64,000 nucleotides of DNA from G963662905 sp963676415. GTDB lineage: Bacteria > Bacteroidota > Bacteroidia > Bacteroidales > WRLA01. Below are positions 9,605 to 17,817 of this stretch, piece after piece. A model generated the notes under the pieces. The model ran no database searches. It had not been told where the DNA came from and saw nothing but the letters and a program-made list of their open reading frames with translations. Each line of letters starts with the position of its first letter. The first letter of the stretch is position 1. The stretch spans positions 3,162,001 through 3,226,000 of the forward strand of contig OY781097.1 in the NCBI GenBank assembly GCA_963676415.1. Direction: 5' to 3'. Made by a program: the position numbers and the translations under genes.

Positions 9605-9883
9605 ATGAGTTCGGCAGGACATATATTGGATATGATTGCCCGTTTGAAAGCAAACCGGGATCAAAGAAACAGGACGACCTACGGGGGTAATAAATCGACA
9701 AAGGAAGGTTTTCGTAAAGGGAAGCTTGTTTTTCCTAATACATTTACTCCGGAAGAGCGGGCAGCATTTCATAAAAAGCTGGCACTCGGCAGAAGACACA
9801 GAAAATGGAAAAACCTGATTATTTTTTTTGTCTCCTTTTTGATCACAAGCTTTCTGGTTTATTTGATTTTTTGGCAGCTATAA
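9605..9883 (+). CDS. Small basic protein with one C-terminal membrane segment
   Basis: 92 residues. I do not recognise a named family. Residues 1-67 are hydrophilic and Arg/Lys-rich, with TPEERAAFHKKLALGRR just before the membrane. Residues about 70-91 are a single strongly hydrophobic helix (LIIFFVSFLITSFLVYLIFW), so it is probably a tail-anchored inner-membrane protein with a cytosolic N-terminus. A good TAnnTTTG box precedes it. An alternative start is Met10 (9632), which would give a normal leader. It lies between the peptidase 3'-end fragment (9428-9525) and ATPase 1. Function unknown. Confidence 0.65.
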   Translation: MSSAGHILDMIARLKANRDQRNRTTYGGNKSTKEGFRKGKLVFPNTFTPEERAAFHKKLALGRRHRKWKNLIIFFVSFLITSFLVYLIFWQL

Positions 9884-9921
9884 ATTGTTGCCTCCAGACC
9901 CTCATCCTAAAAACATAACCA

Positions 9922-9981
9922 TTTTCGATTGAAACCGAAAAATGTTATAACTTTTTTCGGTTTCAATCGAAAAAAGTTATA
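9922..9981 (+). repeat. Repeat set 1: two inverted copies of a 21-bp motif upstream of ATPase 1
   Basis: 9922-9942 (TTTTCGATTGAAACCGAAAAA) is repeated as an exact reverse complement at 9953-9973 (21/21). The core of each copy is itself an imperfect palindrome, and both are followed by GTTATAA. The cores (9926 and 9957) are 31 bp apart, about three helical turns. The second copy ends just before the -7 box at 9980. Likely an operator array. Confidence 0.85.
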
Positions 9982-9987
9982 AATTTG
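9980..9987 (+). promoter_or_regulatory. -7 box of ATPase 1
   Basis: TAAATTTG matches TAnnTTTG and lies 7 nt before the ATG at 9995. The -33 region falls inside the second inverted repeat and lacks a TTTG. Confidence 0.6.
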
Positions 9988-9994
9988 TTTTATT

Positions 9995-11116
9995 ATGGTT
10001 GAAAGGATACTTGAACAGAAGATAATAAAGGAATATATTCAGGGAAAAGCTATTCTGCTTTTGGGTGCACGCCAAGTCGGTAAAACAACATTATTGAGAA
10101 GATTAATTTCCGGTAATGAAAATATAATGTTTTTAAACGGAGATGAGCCTGATGTCAGGCAAAGCCTGAATAATGTAACTTCTGCTCAGATAAGGGCGCT
10201 CATTGGAAATGTCAAAACGCTTGTAATCGATGAAGCGCAACTGATTCCTGATATAGGAATAACATTAAAGTTGATTATTGATTATATAAAAGAAGTTAGG
10301 TTGTTTGTTTCAGGCTCTTCTTCAATAGATTTGGCAAACAGGATAAATGAACCACTGACAGGGAGAAAGATTACATACCAAATATTTCCATTGTCATTTC
10401 AGGAAATGGTAAATCATCATGGATTATTGATTGAGAAAAGAAATTTGCCTGTACGAATGATTTTTGGTTATTATCCTGAGATCGTCAATTCCCCCGGTAA
10501 TGAGATCCTCTTACTTAAAGATTTGGTTGGTAGTTATTTGTATAGGGATATTCTGTCATATGGTGATATTCAGAAGCCGGTAATTCTGGATAAATTACTA
10601 AAAGCTATTGCATTGCAAATCGGAAGCGAGGTGTCCTACCATGAACTGGCTCAGACAGTTGGTGCTGACAAGGAAACGGTTGAGAGATACATTGATTTGC
10701 TTGAAAAGGCTTTTATTATTTTTAGATTAAATGCCTTTAGTCGAAATGTACGGAATGAGATAAAAAAAAGCAAGAAAATTTATTTCTGGGACAATGGAGT
10801 AAGGAATGCTATGGTAGGGAGTTATAGTCCATTTGAGTCCAGGGCGGATAAAGGTGCTCTTTGGGAGAACTTTATAATCAGTGAGAGAATTAAATATCTT
10901 TCGTATAATAATTTTTATGGATATTATTACTTCTGGCGTACGAAGCAACAACAGGAAATTGATTTTATTGAAGAGGTGGACGGAGGGTTTTCAGCCTGGG
11001 AGTTTAAGTTGAGCGAGTCTAAAAAAGCTAAAATCCCACTTACTTTTAGTCGGGCATACCCACTCACCGAGTCAAAGGTTATTCATCCCGGAAACATTGA
11101 AGAGTTTGTTTTATAA
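9995..11116 (+). CDS. AAA_14/DUF4143 ATPase 1
   Basis: 373-residue cytosolic P-loop ATPase of the AAA_14-DUF4143 family. Walker A is GARQVGKTT (about residues 23-31) and Walker B is LVIDEAQL. A sensor-like SGSSS follows. A middle helical/winged-helix region carries the conserved ETVERYIDLLEKAFIIF. The C-terminal DUF4143 part contains a PD-(D/E)XK-like signature (EIDFIEE...AWEFK), a nuclease-fold pattern whose activity is unproven. It is closely similar to ATPase 2 at 16569 in layout and many motifs (e.g. NFIISERIKYL, YFWRT). The gene sits behind its own inverted repeats (9922-9973) and within a segment bounded by 98-bp direct repeats. Biological role of this family is poorly known. Confidence 0.85.
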   Translation: MVERILEQKIIKEYIQGKAILLLGARQVGKTTLLRRLISGNENIMFLNGDEPDVRQSLNNVTSAQIRALIGNVKTLVIDEAQLIPDIGITLKLIIDYIKEVRLFVSGSSSIDLANRINEPLTGRKITYQIFPLSFQEMVNHHGLLIEKRNLPVRMIFGYYPEIVNSPGNEILLLKDLVGSYLYRDILSYGDIQKPVILDKLLKAIALQIGSEVSYHELAQTVGADKETVERYIDLLEKAFIIFRLNAFSRNVRNEIKKSKKIYFWDNGVRNAMVGSYSPFESRADKGALWENFIISERIKYLSYNNFYGYYYFWRTKQQQEIDFIEEVDGGFSAWEFKLSESKKAKIPLTFSRAYPLTESKVIHPGNIEEFVL

Positions 11117-11142
11117 AAAAAAGCCCGGAAAATTCCCGGGCT
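11115..11142 (-). terminator. Rho-independent terminator of the S9 peptidase gene
   Basis: Stem AGCCCGG/CCGGGCT (11122-11128 and 11136-11142) with a 7-nt loop. The A-run at 11115-11122 gives a U-tract on the minus-strand transcript. It lies 24 nt after the peptidase stop and directly after the ATPase 1 stop. Confidence 0.8.
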
Positions 11143-11153
11143 AAGATGAGTCT

Positions 11154-11251
11154 TTAAAGCGGTCTCCTATTCCAATTCAAAACCATAATCCTTGCCTTTT
11201 TGTATTGCGGGAACTCCCTCGCTCATCCATTTTGGCGCAGGAGCTTCCTTT
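11154..11251 (-). repeat. 98-bp direct repeat, peptidase 3'-end copy
   Basis: Partner of 9428-9525 in the same orientation, about four mismatches. It covers the last 28 codons and stop of the S9 peptidase plus 13 bp downstream. Confidence 0.85.
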
Positions 11252-13965
11252 AAATAGTGATCGAAAAACTGCTGCAACCTGCGGCTCAAATCCATACGGT
11301 TGCCCCAATTCTCTCCTTTGAGGTTGTGGCTGTCGCCATTATAGGTGAGCATCCAGCAGGGCTTTTGCAAACGGCGCATCGCAACAAACAATTCAATTCC
11401 CTGATACCACGGCACAGCTCCGTCATTGTCATTGTGCATAATGAGCAGGGGCGTTTCGATTTTATCGGCCATGAAAACCGGAGAATTTTTAAGGTATTGC
11501 ATGGGCTTTTCCCATAAAGTTCCGCCAATACGGCTTTGGGTTTTTTCATACTGGAACATCCGGCTCATGCCTGATCCCCAACGGATTCCGCCATAAGCAC
11601 TGGTCATATTGCTCACAGGGGCCCCGGCTTCAGCAGCGGCGTACAAATTGGTTTGCGTCACAAGATAAGCTACCTGATATCCGCCCCAGCTTTGTCCCTG
11701 GATTCCCATATGCTCTGCGTCAACATACGGACGTTCCATCATTTTTAGCGTGCCGCTTACAATGGCTTTGTAGGCATCCTGTCCGGGATATCCGGTGCCA
11801 TAAACAATATCCGGTATAAAAATTAAATAGCCATTGCTTACAAAGTATGGGAAATTAATCACTGAGCGGCTCGGTGCCGGACTGTAATATTTATAAAGCT
11901 CATTGGAGTAGGTTTCATAGAAATAGACCAACATGGGGTATTTTTTATTCGGATCAAAATCCTCCGGCTTGTAAAGAATACCTTCCAGTTTGGTACCGTC
12001 GGTTGATGTCCAGCTCACCAGCTCTTCCTGCATCCAATTGTATTCTTTCTGCTGCGGATTGGTATTGGTCAGGAGGGTTTCATTTTTAAATGATGTATTT
12101 CCGGCATACATTTCAGGATACTGCTGTACATTCCCTTTGCGCCAGGTCATCTCATCGCTGAAGCGTGCTTTATGAAGATTTCCCATGCTGGCTTTTTCCA
12201 TTATCAGTACTTTGGGTTCGGCAGCTTTGTTGGTGGAAACTTTTGCAAATCCGGCCATTTTGCTCTTTTCATCAAAGAGTTTTACCATAATTTCTTTCGG
12301 AACATAGTTGATATCCCGGTTCAGACGCGTAAAACGCAGGCTTGTTTTGTTTTTTCTTCCCCAGTTTTTACTCAGGTTTTCCGGCTGTTTTTTCATCCCG
12401 GGATCGATTTTCCAGATGTCGTAACGGTCGTAAATAAAAAGATATTTATTCTCCTCGTCCCATCCGGCAATACCATAAGGATTGGGTAGTGCTGGCGTAT
12501 CGTGCTTTTCGTTGTAGAAAGGGCGGGGGATTTGCGCTGTAAGATTTTTAACTTCCTGATTTGTTGTGTTTTTTGCCTTCCAGCAACTGTCTCCCTGATC
12601 ATACCAGGCAAAATATTTTCCATCCGGCGATAAGTAGGCTGATGATGCTTGTTTTTCGAGCAGGATTTTTCTTTTGCCACTGTTCAGGTCTACGAAATAA
12701 TAATCGCGGTACCATCCGTCCCAACTTGCAAGAATGTCGTAATTTTTTGAATCAGTTCCCAAAGCAAAATCGCCATTTCCTTCGAAAGGAAACCTTAAAT
12801 TGGGCATTTCCTTATCGCAAAGCTGCACGGGCTTCTGTTCCTTAATGTGATAAACAGCACGGTATGACCTTTTTTGTTCTTGTTTCAGCTGCTTTTTCTG
12901 CTGCGGCTGCAATTTGCTGTCCTGCCAGTGCCAGATATCCAGACGGGCAATTTCATCTTTCATTAAACTGTCTTCTGCTTCTTTTTCCGGAATGGGCGCC
13001 GTGGCATACCATATTTTGCTGCCGTCTTTCGAGAAGCTCGTTTTACCATTTTCTGATACTGCCCAGCCTTCCGGTACAGAGTTTGTTTCTTTGTTTACGA
13101 TCATTTTGGCCGCATTATCGCCTTTTTGCCAGAAAAACAAATCATAAACTTTCTGCTTGGCCGTATCGGCACTGTAAATGAAAGCAGCTGCATCACCGCT
13201 ATCGTTTACTGCAAGCTTTTTGGCGTAACCTTTTTGTTTGATGATGTTTGTAGCTCTTTCCAAACCGAAATCAAAAACAGCTACACGTACGGAATCAATA
13301 CTGTCGCCGAGGGTTTGGATGAAACTGAGCATTTTTCCGTTGTCCGAAATCTCAAATTCTTTCACGCGGTCAAAATGGTGCTCTTTGCCTTCAATAGGAT
13401 TGAGCAGCACGAGGCGGTTGCCGTTTTCTTTCGTATTGATCTTCTCCGGTTTTGTCGCAGTGCTGTCTGCTTCCGTGGTATCGGCTGGCGGATTGTATCC
13501 ATCGAGCATAAAGGCCATCCAGTTTCCATCATCTTTTGGGCAGGCAAAACTTTTGAGTTTTTCGTATTTCTGTATGCTGTCTGCGCCAAAAACAAAAACA
13601 AAAAGGGAATCTTTTGGGAGCTTGTCTTTTTTTGTTTTTGCAATTTTGAGTTTGCGGATGGTTTCAAACTGTGGCTTCACCCGAAAAGCGATATAGTTGT
13701 TTTCCGGGCCAAATTTGGCTCGAGTTCCTCTCTCAAATTGAAGTTTTTCGTTCTTTTTTAAACCAAAAAGATCCAGCCTGCCATCACCGCGTGCCGGATT
13801 AGTTTCACACATTGCCCATTGTCCATTATGCGAAATTTGTTCTCTTTCAATTTTTTCCCAGGAAGCATAATCGCTGTGATCCAGCTTTTTCTTAGGGTTT
13901 TGGGCAAATGAGATAGTACTGATTATCAGTAAGCTAATTGTGAAAATTGAGTATAAGTGCTTCAT
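11167..13965 (-). CDS. S9-family (prolyl oligopeptidase-type) peptidase, exported
   Basis: 932-residue serine peptidase with a signal peptide (MKHLYSIFTISLLIISTISFA). The first ~640 residues form a beta-propeller-like region with recurring 'DGKYFAWYD'-type strands. The C-terminal alpha/beta-hydrolase domain shows the nucleophile elbow GQSWGG (Ser near residue 758), the Asp in HNDNDGAVPW (near 845) and the His in GDSHNL (near 878). This order and spacing are those of S9. It is expected to hydrolyse oligopeptides in the periplasm, perhaps after Pro or Ala. It is longer than classical DPP4 but in the range of Bacteroidota S9 proteins. It has its own promoter (14061-14068) and terminator. A 98-bp piece of its 3' end is duplicated at 9428-9525. 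Confidence 0.92.
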   Translation of the reverse strand: MKHLYSIFTISLLIISTISFAQNPKKKLDHSDYASWEKIEREQISHNGQWAMCETNPARGDGRLDLFGLKKNEKLQFERGTRAKFGPENNYIAFRVKPQFETIRKLKIAKTKKDKLPKDSLFVFVFGADSIQKYEKLKSFACPKDDGNWMAFMLDGYNPPADTTEADSTATKPEKINTKENGNRLVLLNPIEGKEHHFDRVKEFEISDNGKMLSFIQTLGDSIDSVRVAVFDFGLERATNIIKQKGYAKKLAVNDSGDAAAFIYSADTAKQKVYDLFFWQKGDNAAKMIVNKETNSVPEGWAVSENGKTSFSKDGSKIWYATAPIPEKEAEDSLMKDEIARLDIWHWQDSKLQPQQKKQLKQEQKRSYRAVYHIKEQKPVQLCDKEMPNLRFPFEGNGDFALGTDSKNYDILASWDGWYRDYYFVDLNSGKRKILLEKQASSAYLSPDGKYFAWYDQGDSCWKAKNTTNQEVKNLTAQIPRPFYNEKHDTPALPNPYGIAGWDEENKYLFIYDRYDIWKIDPGMKKQPENLSKNWGRKNKTSLRFTRLNRDINYVPKEIMVKLFDEKSKMAGFAKVSTNKAAEPKVLIMEKASMGNLHKARFSDEMTWRKGNVQQYPEMYAGNTSFKNETLLTNTNPQQKEYNWMQEELVSWTSTDGTKLEGILYKPEDFDPNKKYPMLVYFYETYSNELYKYYSPAPSRSVINFPYFVSNGYLIFIPDIVYGTGYPGQDAYKAIVSGTLKMMERPYVDAEHMGIQGQSWGGYQVAYLVTQTNLYAAAEAGAPVSNMTSAYGGIRWGSGMSRMFQYEKTQSRIGGTLWEKPMQYLKNSPVFMADKIETPLLIMHNDNDGAVPWYQGIELFVAMRRLQKPCWMLTYNGDSHNLKGENWGNRMDLSRRLQQFFDHYLKEAPAPKWMSEGVPAIQKGKDYGFELE

Positions 13966-14060
13966 TTGTTATGGTTTGGGCCGGGAAGCCGGTTTTCCGT
14001 AAATCGCATTTTGAGCTTCTGACCGGGTATTTTTGACTTAACTGATGGCATATTTTGATT

Positions 14061-14068
14061 CAAAAATA
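14061..14068 (-). promoter_or_regulatory. -7 box of the S9 peptidase gene
   Basis: Minus-strand TATTTTTG matches TAnnTTTG and gives a leader of about 90 nt. Confidence 0.5.
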
Positions 14069-14103
14069 TGAAAACCTGAGAAATAGGATGTTTTTAGGCC
14101 GGA

Positions 14104-15036
14104 TTAATGATCATTTCGTTTAAAAATTTTATAACGGATGTCCAGAAATCGTGCCTTGCTTTTGCTCAAACCAATCATCATCACGCCCAGTATGGAAATG
14201 CTACCGCCAATAATCTGGTAAACGAGTGGGAGCGTGCCAAAGATAATCCAACTGCCCAGCAATACCACCAAACCTTTGATGCTGCCCAATACCGATGCGC
14301 GGCTGGCTTCGATGTATTTTAATGCAGAATATCCGGCATAAACAGTGAGGAATGGTCCTAAAATGCTTCCGATCAAAATGTTTGTAAATGCACTTCCGGG
14401 TATAACTAACGGAAGCTCCTGTAAACTTAATGCAATTACCGATGCGGCAAAAAGAAAAAGGCTGCGGTTCAGGCTGAGCACTGTGGTATCAAAACGCTTG
14501 ATGTTTTTTTTGATGAGGATGGAAGAAATTGCGAACATCAATGAGCTGAGCACGACATATTCCGCTCCATGGATGAAAATTCCATCGCCATTCCCGCTTT
14601 TGTAACTCAGGATAAATGCACCGCTCAAGGTAAGCAACATTCCGGCTATTTCTGGCTTTTTGAAGCGTTCCCTGAGGATTACAAAACCCAGTATACCAAC
14701 AAATAATGGACCGGTATTGGCAATGAAGGATACAATGGCCGGATTTTCCATCTGGCCAATTGAGAAGAAGAAAAGCCCGGTGCCGATAACTTCCAGCAGG
14801 CCAATTACCACCAAAAGCCATCGACCTTTCGTGTCCACTTTTTTAATGCAGTTAATTTTGCCGCGGATTACATTGAAAAGGACATTCCACAACATCCCGA
14901 AAAAGAACCACCAACTGCCAAACTGGAATAAACTGACTTCTTGAAGTGCTGCTTTGCTAAAGAGATAAACATTGGAAGTAGCTAAAACTGAAATGCCTAC
15001 AAAAAAATAGCCCTTCCATGTGGATTTATCGGTCAT
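14104..15036 (-). CDS. EamA-family (DMT) membrane transporter
   Basis: 310-residue inner-membrane protein with about ten hydrophobic segments in two homologous halves of five. This is the standard drug/metabolite transporter layout with two EamA domains (about residues 8-140 and 150-290). Typical features are the PAIVSFIANTGPLFVGILGF segment closing the first half and YIEASRASVLGSIKGLVVLLG in the second. Family members export amino acids, nucleotides or drugs; the substrate is not readable here. The last ~20 residues are a short basic cytosolic tail. It lies 67 nt upstream of the peptidase promoter region, on the same strand as the serine hydrolase at 15106-16266, but spacing does not prove an operon. 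Confidence 0.85.
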   Translation of the reverse strand: MTDKSTWKGYFFVGISVLATSNVYLFSKAALQEVSLFQFGSWWFFFGMLWNVLFNVIRGKINCIKKVDTKGRWLLVVIGLLEVIGTGLFFFSIGQMENPAIVSFIANTGPLFVGILGFVILRERFKKPEIAGMLLTLSGAFILSYKSGNGDGIFIHGAEYVVLSSLMFAISSILIKKNIKRFDTTVLSLNRSLFLFAASVIALSLQELPLVIPGSAFTNILIGSILGPFLTVYAGYSALKYIEASRASVLGSIKGLVVLLGSWIIFGTLPLVYQIIGGSISILGVMMIGLSKSKARFLDIRYKIFKRNDH

Positions 15037-15105
15037 TTTGATTGGAATTAATAGACAGGGAACAGCATATAAAGCGTTTTGTTTTGAACTTTGCCTGCCC
15101 GTGGA

Positions 15106-16266
15106 CTAATCGCCTTGTTCAATTTCTTTAAAAAACTGGCTCTGCAAACGGTTTACCAAAGTAGCGACACGGCTTTTTGTATTGCTCATTAATATAATGC
15201 TGAGGTCGTCTTCCGGAAAACGTGTATGACTTGCGGTAAATCCGTTCCAAAGGCCGTTATGATAAATGGCTTCGCGCGAGCCGTATTTTTTTAAGCGCCA
15301 TCCAAGACCGTAATTTACTGTACGCCAACGGAGTTTCGTTTTTTGATAGGCCAAATTTGCCAAACTGTCGGGGAGTAGGTAATTTTGCTGCAAAGCACGG
15401 TCCCATTGTGCCATGTCGCCGATCGTTGTAAAAATGCTTTTATCGCCAACCACCTGGTCCAATGGATCGAAATCGTAATTGCGGCGCCACCTGCGCGATG
15501 TAGTATAGCCTTTAACAGGGCAGGAAATCGTATCGTAAGTGCTTTTGTTCCAGGCGAAACTGTGCTCCATTCCCAGCGGATTGAAAATATTTTCTTGAAT
15601 CCAGTCCGGATATGGCTGACCGCTGACACGCTCTACAAGCAAAGCAAGCATCGCATAACCGGTATTGGAATAAAGAAAACGTCGTCCCGGCCTGAAATTT
15701 AACGGAAGCTTGTATTTAATAATTAGTTGCAGCACATCCTCATTGGTCAAAGCTTTTTCCTTGTCCCAATACTGATCCACCAGGTACATGTAATTTTGCA
15801 ATCCACTGGTATGTGTGAGCATTTGGCGGATGGTGATATCTTCATAGGGGAATTCCGGGATATAATGAAAAACGCTGTCATCCAATTGAATTTTACCCTG
15901 GTTGCACAGCATCAAAACAGCAGTAGCTGTAAATGGCTTGCTCACCGATGCCATCTGAAAAGGAGAGTCGGGGCAAAGCTTGTCCCTCTGACCAAAATCA
16001 CCATAACCATGCGAATACTCAAGGATTTTGTTGCCTTTGTACATTACCAAAGCATTGCCATTGAATCCGCTGTTTTTTAAGGTTTTATGCAGTTTTTCCT
16101 GTAAGTCGTTAAGTTTTTTTGCAGAGAAGCTTAATGGTGCCGGTTCGTAATGAAAAGTGCTGAGACTGATGCTCTCCAATGTTCTTTGCTGTGCTTCCTG
16201 ATGCGAACAGCTAAAAAACAGGAGCGGGATAAATATGAGGTAAAATTTCCAGTTAATTCGATTCAT
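15106..16266 (-). CDS. Serine hydrolase of the beta-lactamase/class C PBP family, lipoprotein
   Basis: 386 residues. The N-terminus is a lipoprotein signal with lipobox LLFFSC, so the protein is predicted to be anchored in an outer or inner membrane leaflet facing the periplasm. The beta-lactamase-type fold shows the SxxK motif (SVSK, near residue 107), the Tyr motif YSN (near 197, LYSNTGYAML) and a late HNG (IYHNGLWNG), which replaces KTG as in class C/esterase relatives. Other family hallmarks are LLTHTSGL and GRRFLYSNTGY. Members act as D-Ala-D-Ala peptidases, esterases or amidases; which one cannot be told. Two TAnnTTTG-like boxes lie upstream. Confidence 0.88.
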   Translation of the reverse strand: MNRINWKFYLIFIPLLFFSCSHQEAQQRTLESISLSTFHYEPAPLSFSAKKLNDLQEKLHKTLKNSGFNGNALVMYKGNKILEYSHGYGDFGQRDKLCPDSPFQMASVSKPFTATAVLMLCNQGKIQLDDSVFHYIPEFPYEDITIRQMLTHTSGLQNYMYLVDQYWDKEKALTNEDVLQLIIKYKLPLNFRPGRRFLYSNTGYAMLALLVERVSGQPYPDWIQENIFNPLGMEHSFAWNKSTYDTISCPVKGYTTSRRWRRNYDFDPLDQVVGDKSIFTTIGDMAQWDRALQQNYLLPDSLANLAYQKTKLRWRTVNYGLGWRLKKYGSREAIYHNGLWNGFTASHTRFPEDDLSIILMSNTKSRVATLVNRLQSQFFKEIEQGD

Positions 16267-16287
16267 GCACTATAATAATCTCAAATA

Positions 16288-16295
16288 CAAAGATA
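16288..16295 (-). promoter_or_regulatory. -7 box of the serine hydrolase gene
   Basis: Minus-strand TATCTTTG matches TAnnTTTG, 21 nt before the start at 16266. A second match (16319-16326, TATTTTTG on the minus strand) lies 23 bp further upstream. Confidence 0.6.
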
Positions 16296-16466
16296 TAGCT
16301 GCTTAAAGCTTAAGCGTGCAAAAATACACTAAAATTATTAACGACTTAAGCGTAAGTTTTGCACTTTTTAGGCCAGATTATTTTTACGAAGCCGTAATTT
16401 TGTTCCGTTACGCCTTTTGTTATTTTGGTTTGTGCACATCCATATTGCCAGACTAAGTTTTATTAA

Positions 16467-16545
16467 ACCATAAATTTTATACGAAAATATTTATGGTTAA
16501 CCATAAATTTTAACGGGTAAATTTTATGGTTGACCATAAATTTTC
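16467..16545 (+). repeat. Repeat set 2: 33-bp tandem palindromic units upstream of ATPase 2
   Basis: ACCATAAATTTT starts at 16467, 16500 and 16533, exactly 33 bp apart. Each full unit ends in TTTATGGTT, so unit junctions form palindromes: 16489-16508 is a perfect 20-bp palindrome, and 16523-16540 is nearly perfect. The third copy runs into the -7 box at 16546. The sequence is unrelated to the repeat sets upstream of ATPases 1 and 3, but position and period match. Confidence 0.9.
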
Positions 16546-16553
16546 TACCTTTG
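16546..16553 (+). promoter_or_regulatory. -7 box of ATPase 2
   Basis: TACCTTTG matches TAnnTTTG and supports translation from the ATG at 16569 (15 nt downstream) rather than the upstream ATG at 16530, which lies inside the repeat. Confidence 0.65.
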
Positions 16554-16568
16554 AACAAAATTTGTGTC

Positions 16569-17696
16569 ATGATACATCGCATAATCAAACAATCGCTGCT
16601 GCGGGATTTGACCGGCCTGAACAAAGTAATTTTGCTTTATGGACCGCGTCAATCGGGAAAAACAACCTTATCTAAGGAAGTGATTTCTGAATTGCCTTTC
16701 AAAACCTTGATGGTTAATGCAGATGAAGTGAAGTACCTTGATGTGCTGTCCAGTCGTGATCTGCGATTATTGCGTTCGCTGGTATCAGGTTATGAAATGC
16801 TGTTTATTGACGAAGGGCACCGTATCCCTGATATTGGATTGAACCTCAAGATTTTGCATGATGAAATTCCGGAATTGAAAATTTTGGTTACGGGTTCCTC
16901 TTCCTTTCTGCTTTCGGGTAGCGTTACGGAATCACTGGCAGGCCGAAAAAAAGTTTATTCTCTTTTGCCGGTTTCCATGCAGGAATTATCGCAGAAAATG
17001 AATTTGTTTGAGTTGAATGATCAGCTGGATGAGCGGCTGATTTTTGGCTCTTATCCAGAAGTAATTCAGACTGATGGTTTTGATGCAAAAGCGGATTACC
17101 TGAGCGATGTTACCGATTCTCTTTTGTTTAAGGATATCCTGGAATTGGAAAATATCCGCTATCCGGTTAAAATCAGGAATTTGCTAAAATTACTGGCTTA
17201 TCAGATTGGTTCTCAGGTTTCTTTGCATGAGTTGGGAAAGCAGCTTGCTTTAAACCGGGAAACAGTCGAGCGCTATCTGTATCTTTTGGAGCAATCTTTT
17301 ATCATATTTAGTTTGCCGGCTTTAAGCCGAAATCCGCGTAAAGAAGTGAGTAAATCGCAAAAATATTTTTTCTATGATAATGGAATCCGAAACCAAGTTA
17401 TCAATGATTTGAGCCTTCCCGAAAATAGAAACGATATGGGGCTCCTTTGGAAAAATTTTATGATTTCTGAGCGGATTAAATACTTGCAATTTAATAGATT
17501 GGACGCCTCCAAGTATTTTTGGAGAACATATAGGGGAACAGAAATCGACTATATCGAGGAACGAAACGGGAAATTTTATGCCTACGAAATGAAAGCCGGA
17601 AAATCAAAAGCCCGTGCCCCTAAAACATGGATATCTGATTATGGAAATGATTTTCAGCTCGTTAATCGGGAAAACTATCAGGATTTTATTCTTTGA
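16569..17696 (+). CDS. AAA_14/DUF4143 ATPase 2
   Basis: 375 residues from the chosen start; a longer frame to 16530 would begin inside the operator repeats. Walker A is GPRQSGKTT, Walker B MLFIDEGH (Gly in place of the usual Ala after DE). Then come TGSSS, the SLAGRK motif, the ETVERYLYLLEQSFIIF winged-helix-like segment, and a DUF4143 C-terminus with MISERIKYL, YFWRTYRG and EIDYIEE...AYEMK, a PD-(D/E)XK-like core. It is a clear paralogue of ATPase 1 (9995-11116), with alignable motifs along the full length. It is monocistronic, converging on ispH. Function of the family is unsettled; proposals include DNA-associated or transport-associated ATPases. Confidence 0.85.
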   Translation: MIHRIIKQSLLRDLTGLNKVILLYGPRQSGKTTLSKEVISELPFKTLMVNADEVKYLDVLSSRDLRLLRSLVSGYEMLFIDEGHRIPDIGLNLKILHDEIPELKILVTGSSSFLLSGSVTESLAGRKKVYSLLPVSMQELSQKMNLFELNDQLDERLIFGSYPEVIQTDGFDAKADYLSDVTDSLLFKDILELENIRYPVKIRNLLKLLAYQIGSQVSLHELGKQLALNRETVERYLYLLEQSFIIFSLPALSRNPRKEVSKSQKYFFYDNGIRNQVINDLSLPENRNDMGLLWKNFMISERIKYLQFNRLDASKYFWRTYRGTEIDYIEERNGKFYAYEMKAGKSKARAPKTWISDYGNDFQLVNRENYQDFIL

Positions 17697-17817
17697 TTTT
17701 TTGGGACAGCAAAAAATATTTTCATGCAATTTTGGAATTCAACCCCAATATTGTAAGGTAGGTGCTATTCATCGGTTGACTTCAAGCCGTCCGATGAATG
17801 AATTGAAAAACAATAAT

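Noticed and set aside
9557..9799. 80-residue minus-strand frame opposite the small membrane protein.
   Set aside because: Cys/basic-rich composition without features; the plus-strand frame has a good promoter and a membrane helix.
16467..16545. CRISPR-like repeat arrays (also 21554-21633).
   Set aside because: Only two or three units with no distinct spacers, no leader and no cas genes; position at promoters fits operators.
16530..16568. Upstream ATG start of ATPase 2.
   Set aside because: It lies inside the repeat unit and upstream of the -7 box; family homology begins after the ATG at 16569.
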